Of a stretch of DNA of 13,015 bases, positions 1 to 6,225 are shown piece by piece. Numbering within the stretch: the first letter of the stretch is position 1; each line of letters begins with the position of its first letter. The translations under genes were made by a program, and so were the position numbers. Origin of the DNA: VMSU01 sp031400755 (lineage in GTDB: Bacteria; Desulfobacterota; Desulfobulbia; Desulfobulbales; VMSU01); contig JANNQL010000206.1 in assembly GCA_031400755.1 (NCBI GenBank), positions 1 to 13,015 on the forward strand. Direction: 5' to 3'. The notes beneath the pieces are model-generated. The model was not told where the DNA came from, made no database searches, and saw only the letters and a program-made list of their open reading frames with translations.

Positions 1-2
1 TC

Positions 3-695
3 ACCCATGCCCTCTATCCGGTCAAATCGCACCTGAAGACCGCCTTGCTCATGGAGTTGTTGAAACATACCGACACCGAGTCGGTCCTGATCTTCACCCG
101 CACCAAGCACCGCGCCAAACGCGTTGGCGAACAGTTGGAGAAGAAGGGATTCAAGGCCGCCTCCATCCAGGGCAATCTGTCGCAGAACCGCCGCCAAGCG
201 GCTTTGGACGGCTTCCGGGACGGCACTTTCCAGATCCTTGTCGCCACCGATATTGCCGCCCGCGGCATCGATGTCAATCAAATCTCCCACGTTATCAATT
301 ATGATATGCCAGATACCCCGGATGCCTACATCCATCGCATCGGCCGCACCGGTCGCGCCGCCCGCAGCGGTGACGCCTTTACCCTGGTGAGCGATGACGA
401 TACCGACATGGTGCACGCCATTGAGCGTGTTTTAGGTACCCGGCTCAAGAGTTCCGCAGTTGAGAATTTTGACTATGACCAGCCTGCGCCCCGCAACAAT
501 CAAGAGTTTGCCCGGCCCCCGCAACAACCGAGACCCAGACGCAAGCCGGCCGCTCCGAGAAAGACATCGGCCCCGGCCAAGAGTTCAGAAGGACCACCGG
601 CCAGAGGCCAACGCCCACAATCGAGCCATACCCCAGCGGGAGGGGCCAACCAGCAACTCAGACGCGCCAACACCAACAGCCGCCGGGGCCGCTAA
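3..695 (+). CDS. rhlE: DEAD-box ATP-dependent RNA helicase, RhlE type (5' end outside window)
   Basis: The frame is open from the left edge (first full codon at 3), so the N-terminal ATPase lobe lies outside the window. What remains is the second RecA-like lobe. It has motif IV (SVLIFTRTK), motif V (ATDIAARGID) and motif VI (HRIGRTGRA), whose arginines contact ATP and RNA in this family. After the helicase core comes a tail of about 70 residues rich in Pro, Arg, Ala and Gln that ends in RRGR, typical of RhlE proteins and probably used for RNA binding. The enzyme unwinds short RNA duplexes in the cytoplasm, in ribosome assembly or mRNA turnover. Stop is TAA. The kinase gene begins 9 bp downstream, so co-transcription is likely. 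The family call is firm. The rhlE symbol rests on the VINYDMPDTPDAYIHRIGRT block and the basic tail. Confidence 0.9.
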   Translation, partial: THALYPVKSHLKTALLMELLKHTDTESVLIFTRTKHRAKRVGEQLEKKGFKAASIQGNLSQNRRQAALDGFRDGTFQILVATDIAARGIDVNQISHVINYDMPDTPDAYIHRIGRTGRAARSGDAFTLVSDDDTDMVHAIERVLGTRLKSSAVENFDYDQPAPRNNQEFARPPQQPRPRRKPAAPRKTSAPAKSSEGPPARGQRPQSSHTPAGGANQQLRRANTNSRRGR

Positions 696-704
696 CACCG
701 CCTG

Positions 705-1703
705 ATGAATCGTGCCGAGCCAACACCGCAGACTGTTTTTCACAGCCTCACCCCGGAGACGGTCCTCTCCCTGGTAGAAAAGGCCTTAGGCATCAAATGC
801 ACTAATCTCTGCCGGCCCTTAAACAGCTATATCAACCGGGTGTTTGAATTGGCCGGTCAAGATGGCGCCGGTCTGGTGGCCAAATTCTACCGCCCAGGGC
901 GCTGGTCGGCTGCTGCCTTGCAGGATGAACACGATTTCCTGGCCGACTTGCTGGCGGCGGAAATTCCGGTGATTGGGCCGTGTACGCTCATTGACGGCAC
1001 CACCTTGGCCACCTCCGGCGCCATCCATTTTGCAGTCTTTCCAAAAAAAGGCGGTCGCAGTTTCGATGAGTTCAGCGATGATCAATGGCTGCAACTTGGC
1101 CGTCTGCTCGGGCGCACCCATGCCATCGGTTCTACCCGTTCCCCCAAAGACCGAATCATCATGGCGCCGGACAAATCAACCCGGCAGCAGATTGATTATA
1201 TACTCCAAGGCGATTTCGTACCGATTGACCTTCGTGAACCACTGCGGACCTTAACGGACGCCATCATCAATGAAATCACCCCGTTGTTTCGTGGCGTGGA
1301 GATGGTCCGCATCCATGGCGACTGTCATTTTGCCAATCTCCTCAACCGGCTGGACGAATCGTTTTTCCTGATCGATTTTGATGATATGGCGGTGGGCCCG
1401 CCGGTGCAGGATTTGTGGATGCTGCTGCCTGGATACCGGGAAGAATCGCTGCCTGAAATTGAACTTTTCCTGGAAGGATACGAAACCTTCAGGGCTTTTG
1501 ATCGCCGGACGCTGCGCTTAATTGAACCGCTACGGGCCATGCGTTATGTCCACTTCATCACCTGGTGCGCCCATCAAGTGGCGGAAGACGGCTTGAGCCG
1601 TCTCGCCCCGAATTTTGGTTCACACGAGTACTGGCAACAAGAGCTTCGGGACCTGAGCGAACAGCGGCAACGGATCCTTGATATGCCTAGGATCCAGGAC
1701 TGA
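705..1703 (+). CDS. srkA: SrkA/YihE-type stress response protein kinase
   Basis: The 332-residue protein is close to the usual SrkA length (about 328). It has the APH/choline-kinase-like fold signature of the family. The likely ATP-binding lysine is in VAKFYRPGRW (around residue 60). The FAVFPKKGGR segment is near 109-118. The catalytic loop HGDCHFANLL is at 204-213 (Asp206, Asn211). The metal-binding IDFDD is at 223-227, followed by GPPVQDLWMLLPG and IEPLRAMRYVH, both characteristic of SrkA. In Escherichia coli SrkA is a cytoplasmic Ser/Thr kinase that counters MazEF-linked stress death and sits in the Cpx regulon. The same role here is inference. The start is the ATG 9 bp after the helicase stop. 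No strong Shine-Dalgarno is visible, which fits translation coupled to the upstream gene. Stop is TGA. Confidence 0.88.
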   Translation: MNRAEPTPQTVFHSLTPETVLSLVEKALGIKCTNLCRPLNSYINRVFELAGQDGAGLVAKFYRPGRWSAAALQDEHDFLADLLAAEIPVIGPCTLIDGTTLATSGAIHFAVFPKKGGRSFDEFSDDQWLQLGRLLGRTHAIGSTRSPKDRIIMAPDKSTRQQIDYILQGDFVPIDLREPLRTLTDAIINEITPLFRGVEMVRIHGDCHFANLLNRLDESFFLIDFDDMAVGPPVQDLWMLLPGYREESLPEIELFLEGYETFRAFDRRTLRLIEPLRAMRYVHFITWCAHQVAEDGLSRLAPNFGSHEYWQQELRDLSEQRQRILDMPRIQD

Positions 1704-1730
1704 GTGCAGTATACAACAACTTAATTTTAG

Positions 1731-1738
1731 AAGGAGGG
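1731..1738 (+). promoter_or_regulatory. Strong Shine-Dalgarno of the flavoprotein gene
   Basis: AAGGAGGG lies 4 nt upstream of the ATG at 1743. It is the best ribosome binding site on the plus-strand half of the window and fixes that start. The contrast with the weak sites of the neighbouring genes suggests that this gene is translated more strongly. Confidence 0.8.
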
Positions 1739-1742
1739 ACCC

Positions 1743-2321
1743 ATGAAAATCGTCGCGTTTAACGGCAGTGCCAGAAAAGGTGGTAATACCGCGCAGCTCT
1801 TGACCATGGCGCTCGATGAGTTGGCCAAGGCCGGTCATGACACCGAACTGGTGGAACTTTCGGGGCAGGCCTTTCCGGGCTGCATAGCCTGCTACAAATG
1901 TTTTGAAAAAAAGGACAAGCACTGCGGCGTCAAGACCGACATGGCCAACGAATGCATCGAAAAGATGCTGGCCGCCGATGCCATCCTGCTGGGCTCACCG
2001 ACCTACTTTGCCGATGTCTCGGCCGGCATGAAGGCCTTGATCGAACGGGCCGGCATGGTGGCCAGGGCCAACGGCAATATGTTCAAACGCAAGCTCGGGG
2101 CCGGGGTGGTGGCGGTGCGACGGGCCGGGGCCTCCCATGTCTTTGCCTCCCTTAACAATTTTTTCCTGATCGGCGAGATGATCGTGGTGGGCTCATCCTA
2201 TTGGAATATCGGCCAGGGCCGGGAATCGGGGCAGGTCCAGGAGGACAAGGAAGGTATCCAGACCATGCAGGACCTGGGGAGAAACATGGCCTGGCTGCTG
2301 GAGAAAATGCGGCCCGAGTAA
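1743..2321 (+). CDS. Iron-sulfur flavoprotein / NADPH-dependent FMN reductase family protein
   Basis: The 192-residue protein has a flavodoxin-like fold. The FMN phosphate loop FNGSARKGGNT is at residues 6-16 and the second flavin loop GSPTYFADVSAGMKALIERAG starts near 84. Between them is a compact cysteine cluster, C47-x2-C50-x2-C53-x7-C61, matching the 4Fe-4S motif of archaeal and anaerobe iron-sulfur flavoproteins (CX2CX2CX4-7C). Such proteins accept electrons from ferredoxin or NAD(P)H and reduce small substrates, in some cases O2 or peroxide. No specific substrate can be read from the sequence. It starts 40 bp after srkA with its own strong ribosome binding site and may be in the same transcript. 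Stop is TAA, followed by nine T. The family call is firm and the function is open. Confidence 0.82.
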   Translation: MKIVAFNGSARKGGNTAQLLTMALDELAKAGHDTELVELSGQAFPGCIACYKCFEKKDKHCGVKTDMANECIEKMLAADAILLGSPTYFADVSAGMKALIERAGMVARANGNMFKRKLGAGVVAVRRAGASHVFASLNNFFLIGEMIVVGSSYWNIGQGRESGQVQEDKEGIQTMQDLGRNMAWLLEKMRPE

Positions 2322-2336
2322 TTTTTTTTTGTGTAT

Positions 2337-2416
2337 CAGAGGGAGATCAATCTCACTACAGCGAAAATGCCGCCCCGCTTAGCTCCCCCTGAGACAAACA
2401 CCAATTCGTCCCTCTG
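2337..2416 (+). repeat. 8-bp inverted repeat spanning the leader of the radical SAM gene
   Basis: CAGAGGGA at 2337-2344 is complementary to TCCCTCTG at 2409-2416. The right arm ends 3 nt before the TTG start at 2420. In RNA the arms would enclose about 64 nt and place the start at the foot of a stem. The arms are short and the loop is long, so this may be chance. The gap 2322-2419 shows no gene. Confidence 0.3.
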
Positions 2417-2419
2417 TGC

Positions 2420-3289
2420 TTGAAAAAATTTAAAAAAATTTATATTGAGATCACCAATCGCTGCAACCTCTCCTGCAGCTTCTGCCAGCAGGGCAAACGC
2501 CCCAAGGCCTGGATGCAACCGGAGGAATTTACCGAGATCGTGCGGCAGGTCAAGCCTCACACCAAGCATCTTGCCCTGCATGTGCTGGGCGAACCTCTGC
2601 TGCACCCCGACCTTGCCAAGCTGCTCGCTACGTGCCAAAATCAAGATTTGGCGGTCAATCTGACCACCAATGGCACCATGTTGGCCAAACAACAGGCCCT
2701 CCTGCTGACGAGCCCGGCCCTGCGCCAGATTAACATATCTCTGCACAGCGCAGTCGAAGAAACAACCGACTCAGCTCTCACAGCATATCTGGCCGATATC
2801 TTTGCCTTTATCCAGGAAGCAACCTCGAAGACCCAGATCTTTATCTGCCTGCGGCTCTGGAACATGTCAAGGACCGGATCCGCCCCAACCTTTTGTCAAA
2901 ACGTCCTCATCCTGAAACATCTTGAAGCCTTTTTCTCCCTGCCCTCACGACTTGCCGACCAACTGACGCCGGGCCAGGGCATCACCCTAGCGCCACGGGT
3001 CTTTTTGAGTCAGAATCCACGCTTCACCTGGCCCCATAATCCGGCTCCAGAACTGGGCGACAAAGGGTTCTGCCGAGGACTGCGCGACCATGTGGCCATC
3101 CTGGTGGACGGCACCGTGGTTCCCTGTTGTCTCGATGCCGAGGCAGACATCAACCTCGGCAACATCCACACCCAGCCCCTAAGCGAAATCCTGGCAAGCC
3201 CCCGGGCCACCCGGATGTACGAAGGTTTTACCAGACGCAGGCTGGTAGAACCCCTGTGCCGCCGCTGCACCTTTAGCCAATCGTTTTGA
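2420..3289 (+). CDS. Radical SAM/SPASM domain protein, function unknown
   Basis: This 289-residue enzyme opens with the radical SAM motif CxxxCxxC (C15, C19, C22 in NRCNLSCSFC), which binds the 4Fe-4S cluster that cleaves S-adenosylmethionine. LHVLGEPLLHPDL and LTTNGT are standard core elements of the TIM-barrel. The C-terminal part has a SPASM-like auxiliary cluster domain with C218, C236-C237, C280 and C283, including ILVDGTVVPCCLD and INLGNI. The whole resembles a stand-alone radical SAM/SPASM family common in anaerobes, for which I know no assigned reaction. The start is inferred: the frame has a stop at 2390-2392, and TTG at 2420 is the best available start. It gives MKKFKKIYIEITNRC, the usual N-terminus, but no clear Shine-Dalgarno precedes it. 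No peptide-precursor gene is visible beside it, so a peptide-modifying role has no support from context. Confidence 0.85.
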   Translation: MKKFKKIYIEITNRCNLSCSFCQQGKRPKAWMQPEEFTEIVRQVKPHTKHLALHVLGEPLLHPDLAKLLATCQNQDLAVNLTTNGTMLAKQQALLLTSPALRQINISLHSAVEETTDSALTAYLADIFAFIQEATSKTQIFICLRLWNMSRTGSAPTFCQNVLILKHLEAFFSLPSRLADQLTPGQGITLAPRVFLSQNPRFTWPHNPAPELGDKGFCRGLRDHVAILVDGTVVPCCLDAEADINLGNIHTQPLSEILASPRATRMYEGFTRRRLVEPLCRRCTFSQSF

Positions 3290-3395
3290 CTCAGGAAATT
3301 GATGGATGTCACCCTCAAGGGGGGATTGAATTGAACGCTACGCTTATCCACCCTACCCCTCGCGGCTTGGAGACTGAAGATGCCACAAGGAGGTA

Positions 3396-3466
3396 TAGGA
3401 GCGGGCCATGCCCGCGCCCCCGTCGCCATGGCGAAACACGATTATCGCGGGCATGGCCCGCTCCTA
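3396..3466. repeat. REPIN-like pair of inverted REP hairpins
   Basis: Two perfectly complementary 21-bp arms lie at 3396-3416 and 3446-3466. Each arm starts (read outward-in) with TAGGAG and contains its own hairpin, GCGGGC-CAT-GCCCGC. Between them is a 12-bp palindrome, TCGCCATGGCGA (3423-3434). A conserved short head followed by a GC-rich imperfect palindrome, present as an inverted pair about 70 bp long, is the known form of REP/REPIN elements moved by RAYT transposases. No RAYT gene is in the window. The element lies between the convergent ends of the radical SAM gene and recO, a usual REP position, where it could also act as a bidirectional transcript end. The rest of 3290-3503 shows no gene. 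Confidence 0.75.
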
Positions 3467-3503
3467 CTTGAATGAAGTTGTTTGGAAGTCCTATGCCCTC
3501 AAC

Positions 3504-4241
3504 TTACGGACAGACAAAATTCCAAGAGGGCCCTTCCCGGTCAAGCAGGTAGCGGTCGTATGCCTTGAAGAGGCCAAGCGCCTCGCTGGTCGAGGCCGTG
3601 GTAAAACGCAGCCGATTGAGTTTGTCCAGCGGCAGGGCCTGGGCGCGGCCCAACAGTTTGACGGTGTTGATTGACAGGGAGATGGCAGACTGGGTCGGTT
3701 GGCAGTGGCGGCAGATGATCGCCCCTTGGCTAGCGTAAAATCGAAACGGGCTGCCGTGGCCCTCAAGCCGCTGGCAGGAGGCGCAAGCGGAGAGGTTTGG
3801 CTGATAGCCCAGGCGGCTATAAAATTTGACCAGAAACAGGACCAGGGCCTCCAGAGGTTCATGCGCAGTGCTGAGAATGCCCATGATCCAGACCAGGCAG
3901 GAAAAAAGTTCAGGGTCATGATCGTTGGCGTGGGTCCAGCTGCGGTAGAGTTCGCAGACCAGATTGGCGGCAGTGTAGGCCTGGTAGTTTTGGCGTAGAG
4001 GCAGGTGGCTGTTGATCAGCTCGGCCTGGTTGATGATCGGCAGGCGGTAATGATCGCTGTAGTCGATATCCAAGAGCGAGAATATTTCGAGCTTGTTGAC
4101 GAAGCGTTTGATGCTGCGTTTGGCGCCCTTGGCGATGCCAGTCCATTGGCCGAGGGTTGGGCTGTAGATGGTGACGATCTTGTCCGCTTCCCCGTAATCA
4201 GTGAGCTGGATGACCAGACCGGGGGTCTGCTGCAGGGCCAT
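3504..4241 (-). CDS. recO: DNA repair protein RecO
   Basis: The 245-residue protein matches the usual RecO length. An N-terminal OB-fold region (about residues 1-80) includes TPGLVIQLTDYGEADKIVTIYS and GQWTGIAKGAKRSIKRF, which bind DNA in the family. A helical middle follows, with LVCELYRSW and LEALVLFLVKFYSRLGYQP. A four-cysteine zinc site (C153, C156, C177, C180) follows. RecO works with RecR in RecF-pathway recombination, loading RecA on SSB-coated single-stranded DNA. The ATG at 4239-4241 is 6 bp after the rodZ-like stop, with no obvious Shine-Dalgarno of its own, so translational coupling is likely. It is the last gene of the minus-strand run and converges on the radical SAM gene. Stop is TAA. 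Confidence 0.93.
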   Translation of the reverse strand: MALQQTPGLVIQLTDYGEADKIVTIYSPTLGQWTGIAKGAKRSIKRFVNKLEIFSLLDIDYSDHYRLPIINQAELINSHLPLRQNYQAYTAANLVCELYRSWTHANDHDPELFSCLVWIMGILSTAHEPLEALVLFLVKFYSRLGYQPNLSACASCQRLEGHGSPFRFYASQGAIICRHCQPTQSAISLSINTVKLLGRAQALPLDKLNRLRFTTASTSEALGLFKAYDRYLLDREGPSWNFVCP

Positions 4242-4247
4242 TTCTGA

Positions 4248-5165
4248 TCAGGGCCGTTGGATGGTGACGGTCTGTCCGGCCTCTGTTTTGGTTGGCACAA
4301 CCGCGCCGTTGACGGTAAGCTCCACTCCGTCGGTGCGGTCAAGGGTCAGGGCAAAGCCCTTGGCCGCCTGCCAGGTTTGGCTGTTGCCAGGGGTAAGCAT
4401 TTTTTCGACCGCCTCCTGGCCGTCAAGGCTGAGTTTTACCGTTATCTGGTTTGCGGCGCGCAGGCTGATCTCGTAAGCAGGGGATGGTGGTACTGGTGCG
4501 GCCGGGCTTGGCTCAGCCTGTCCGGTGGCTGGAGTCGTCGTAGTCGTTGTTGTTGTCGTCTCTGCGTGGTCCATTGCCTCCCGGATTTTTTCGGCTGCTG
4601 TCTTGCCTCCACTCGTTGCGTCAGCGGGTGGGGTGGCTGTCAGATTTTGGCCAGCACCAGGCGTAGAGGGGACGGAAACGACCTCAGAACCGCCCTTGGC
4701 CGGGCTCTCTATGGTGGCGTGACTGTTGCCGCTGGCAGGGACATGGCCCCCTGGATAATAGACCCTGACCCCAAAGAAAAGGGCAATAATCAACAGGCTC
4801 ATGAAGATGCCCGACCGGGCCGGGAGAGGGTGGATCTTCTTCGGGACCAGTGGAGAACCGACGAAACTCCCGTTTACGCCCCATTGCTTCTCGTATAAAC
4901 GGATGGCCTCCTCGGGGTCGAGTTTGAGATGGGCGGCATAGAGTCTGACAAAGCCCCTACTGAAGACATCAGCCGGCAGTCTGGCCCGGTTATCGTCTTC
5001 AAGGGCGATCAGGTTCTTGAAATTGATCCGGGTTGCATTGGCAACAGCGACCAGATCCAGGCCCTGGCTCAACCGGGCTGCTTTCAATAAAGCCCCTAAC
5101 GTCACTTCCTTCCCGGTGACTTGGTCCTCTGCCCCTGCAGGTGGTTCGGTTGTCTCGATGCGCAT
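4248..5165 (-). CDS. RodZ-like membrane protein: cytoplasmic HTH, one TM segment, periplasmic DUF4115
   Basis: The protein is 305 residues. A RodZ-type helix-turn-helix domain spans about 20-95 (LGALLKAARLSQGLDLVAVANAT..., then LPADVFSRGFVRLYAAHLKLDP). A single membrane helix is at about 117-136. A linker rich in Thr, Pro, Ala and Ser follows and includes nine consecutive threonines. A C-terminal beta-rich DUF4115 domain runs from about 230 to 305. RodZ links cytoplasmic MreB to the periplasmic elongation machinery and keeps rod shape. The HTH here is a protein-binding module, not a likely DNA-binding regulator. The gene starts 6 bp after the surA-like stop and ends 6 bp before recO. No strong Shine-Dalgarno is seen. 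The Thr run is encoded by a mixed ACN tract. Family placement is confident, but an exact RodZ role is inferred from domain order. Confidence 0.85.
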   Translation of the reverse strand: MRIETTEPPAGAEDQVTGKEVTLGALLKAARLSQGLDLVAVANATRINFKNLIALEDDNRARLPADVFSRGFVRLYAAHLKLDPEEAIRLYEKQWGVNGSFVGSPLVPKKIHPLPARSGIFMSLLIIALFFGVRVYYPGGHVPASGNSHATIESPAKGGSEVVSVPSTPGAGQNLTATPPADATSGGKTAAEKIREAMDHAETTTTTTTTTPATGQAEPSPAAPVPPSPAYEISLRAANQITVKLSLDGQEAVEKMLTPGNSQTWQAAKGFALTLDRTDGVELTVNGAVVPTKTEAGQTVTIQRP

Positions 5166-5171
5166 AGCCGG

Positions 5172-6152
5172 TCACATGTTTTGTTTGATGAAGGCCTTGG
5201 TGCGGATTTCGGTGATCCATTTTTTATAGAGCTGTTCACTTTCCTGCTTGTAGAGTTGGGTCTCGATGTCTTTTTTGAGTTCGGCCAAGGGGGGGGCGCT
5301 GACTTTATCGCCATCTTGGACAGAAATCAGTTTGATGATCTGGTAACCATTCGGGGTTTCAATGAGGCCGCTGGTCTCACCCGGTTTCATGCCGAGTACG
5401 ACATCCTTCATATAAGGGGCCAGTTCTTTTTTTTGAAACACACCGATATCTCCACCGTCTTCTTTTGAGGGCAGATCTGAAAGCGCTCCAGCCACCTCAG
5501 CAAAATTCTGACCAGCCAATAGCTGACCTTTGGCGGATTCCGCTGCCTGCCTGGCCTCAGCCGCAGTCTTCTTTTTGTGTTCATCCCCCCAGAGAAAACC
5601 CATCTGCAGGAGATGATAGCCAGAAGCGCCTGCTTGTTGAGCTGCGTAATTCTCCTGGTAATACTGATTGATCCTGTCGTCAGTGACCACGACTTTCGAG
5701 CGGATTTCACGACTGATCAACCGCGATTGCAGCATCTGGCCCTTGAGCTGCTTCTTGTACTGTTCTTCCGAAATGCCCTTGCTGGCCAGGTCTTTTTTCA
5801 TATCTTCCCGAGTGACGTTGTTCTCGGCCAAAATAGTGTCAATAGTCTGGCCAATCTCTTCGTCGCTTATTTTGATCTCCAGTTTGGCGGCCTGCTGATC
5901 GAGCAGACGCTGGTCGATCAGATGCGACAGAACCTCCTGCTTAAGTTTCTCCATCTCTGCCTGCAACTGATCGGTCGGCGCCCGTTTGATGAGTTCCTGG
6001 AAATAGCGACTGCCCTCTTCGTTAAGTTCAGAGAGGGTAATGACATCATCGTTGACCACGGCGACAATTCGGTCAGCCACCTCGGCCTTGACCAGGGGAG
6101 AGAGCATGATGGAAGAAAACAACACAAGGCATGAGATGGAGAATCTACGCAT
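5172..6152 (-). CDS. surA: SurA-like periplasmic chaperone / peptidyl-prolyl isomerase
   Basis: The 326-residue protein begins with a Sec signal peptide whose likely cleavage is after VKA (about residue 23). The mature N-terminus has the SurA_N signature ADRIVAVVNDDVITLSEL, then helices to about residue 150 with LLDQQAAKLEIKISDEEI. One parvulin (PpiC) domain lies at about 175-275, with FAEVAGALSD, KEDGGDIGVFQKKEL and TPNGYQIIKL. The Escherichia coli protein has two parvulin domains and about 430 residues. A single-domain form is common outside Gammaproteobacteria. It would chaperone outer-membrane proteins in the periplasm. The ATG at 6150-6152 has no strong Shine-Dalgarno. The gene lies 73 bp downstream of mfd and 6 bp upstream of the rodZ-like gene. 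Confidence 0.88.
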   Translation of the reverse strand: MRRFSISCLVLFSSIMLSPLVKAEVADRIVAVVNDDVITLSELNEEGSRYFQELIKRAPTDQLQAEMEKLKQEVLSHLIDQRLLDQQAAKLEIKISDEEIGQTIDTILAENNVTREDMKKDLASKGISEEQYKKQLKGQMLQSRLISREIRSKVVVTDDRINQYYQENYAAQQAGASGYHLLQMGFLWGDEHKKKTAAEARQAAESAKGQLLAGQNFAEVAGALSDLPSKEDGGDIGVFQKKELAPYMKDVVLGMKPGETSGLIETPNGYQIIKLISVQDGDKVSAPPLAELKKDIETQLYKQESEQLYKKWITEIRTKAFIKQNM

Positions 6153-6188
6153 AGGGGGTGCTCAATAAAGGCAAGGGTTAAAAGGGGG

Positions 6189-6204
6189 CCGGTTAATTAA
6201 CCGG
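6189..6204. repeat. 16-bp perfect palindrome between mfd and surA
   Basis: CCGGTTAATTAACCGG is a perfect 16-bp dyad in the 73-bp gap between the mfd stop and the surA-like start. Read on the minus strand it is followed by CCCCCTTTT, so it could be a weak terminator or processing site after mfd. As a perfect dyad upstream of surA it could also be an operator. The sequence does not decide between these. Confidence 0.5.
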
Positions 6205-6225
6205 ATCACTTTTTTACTTACCCCG

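Noticed and set aside
2322..2330. Nine T after the flavoprotein stop as an intrinsic terminator
   Set aside because: No convincing stem precedes the T run; only a 4-bp GGCC match within the end of the gene.
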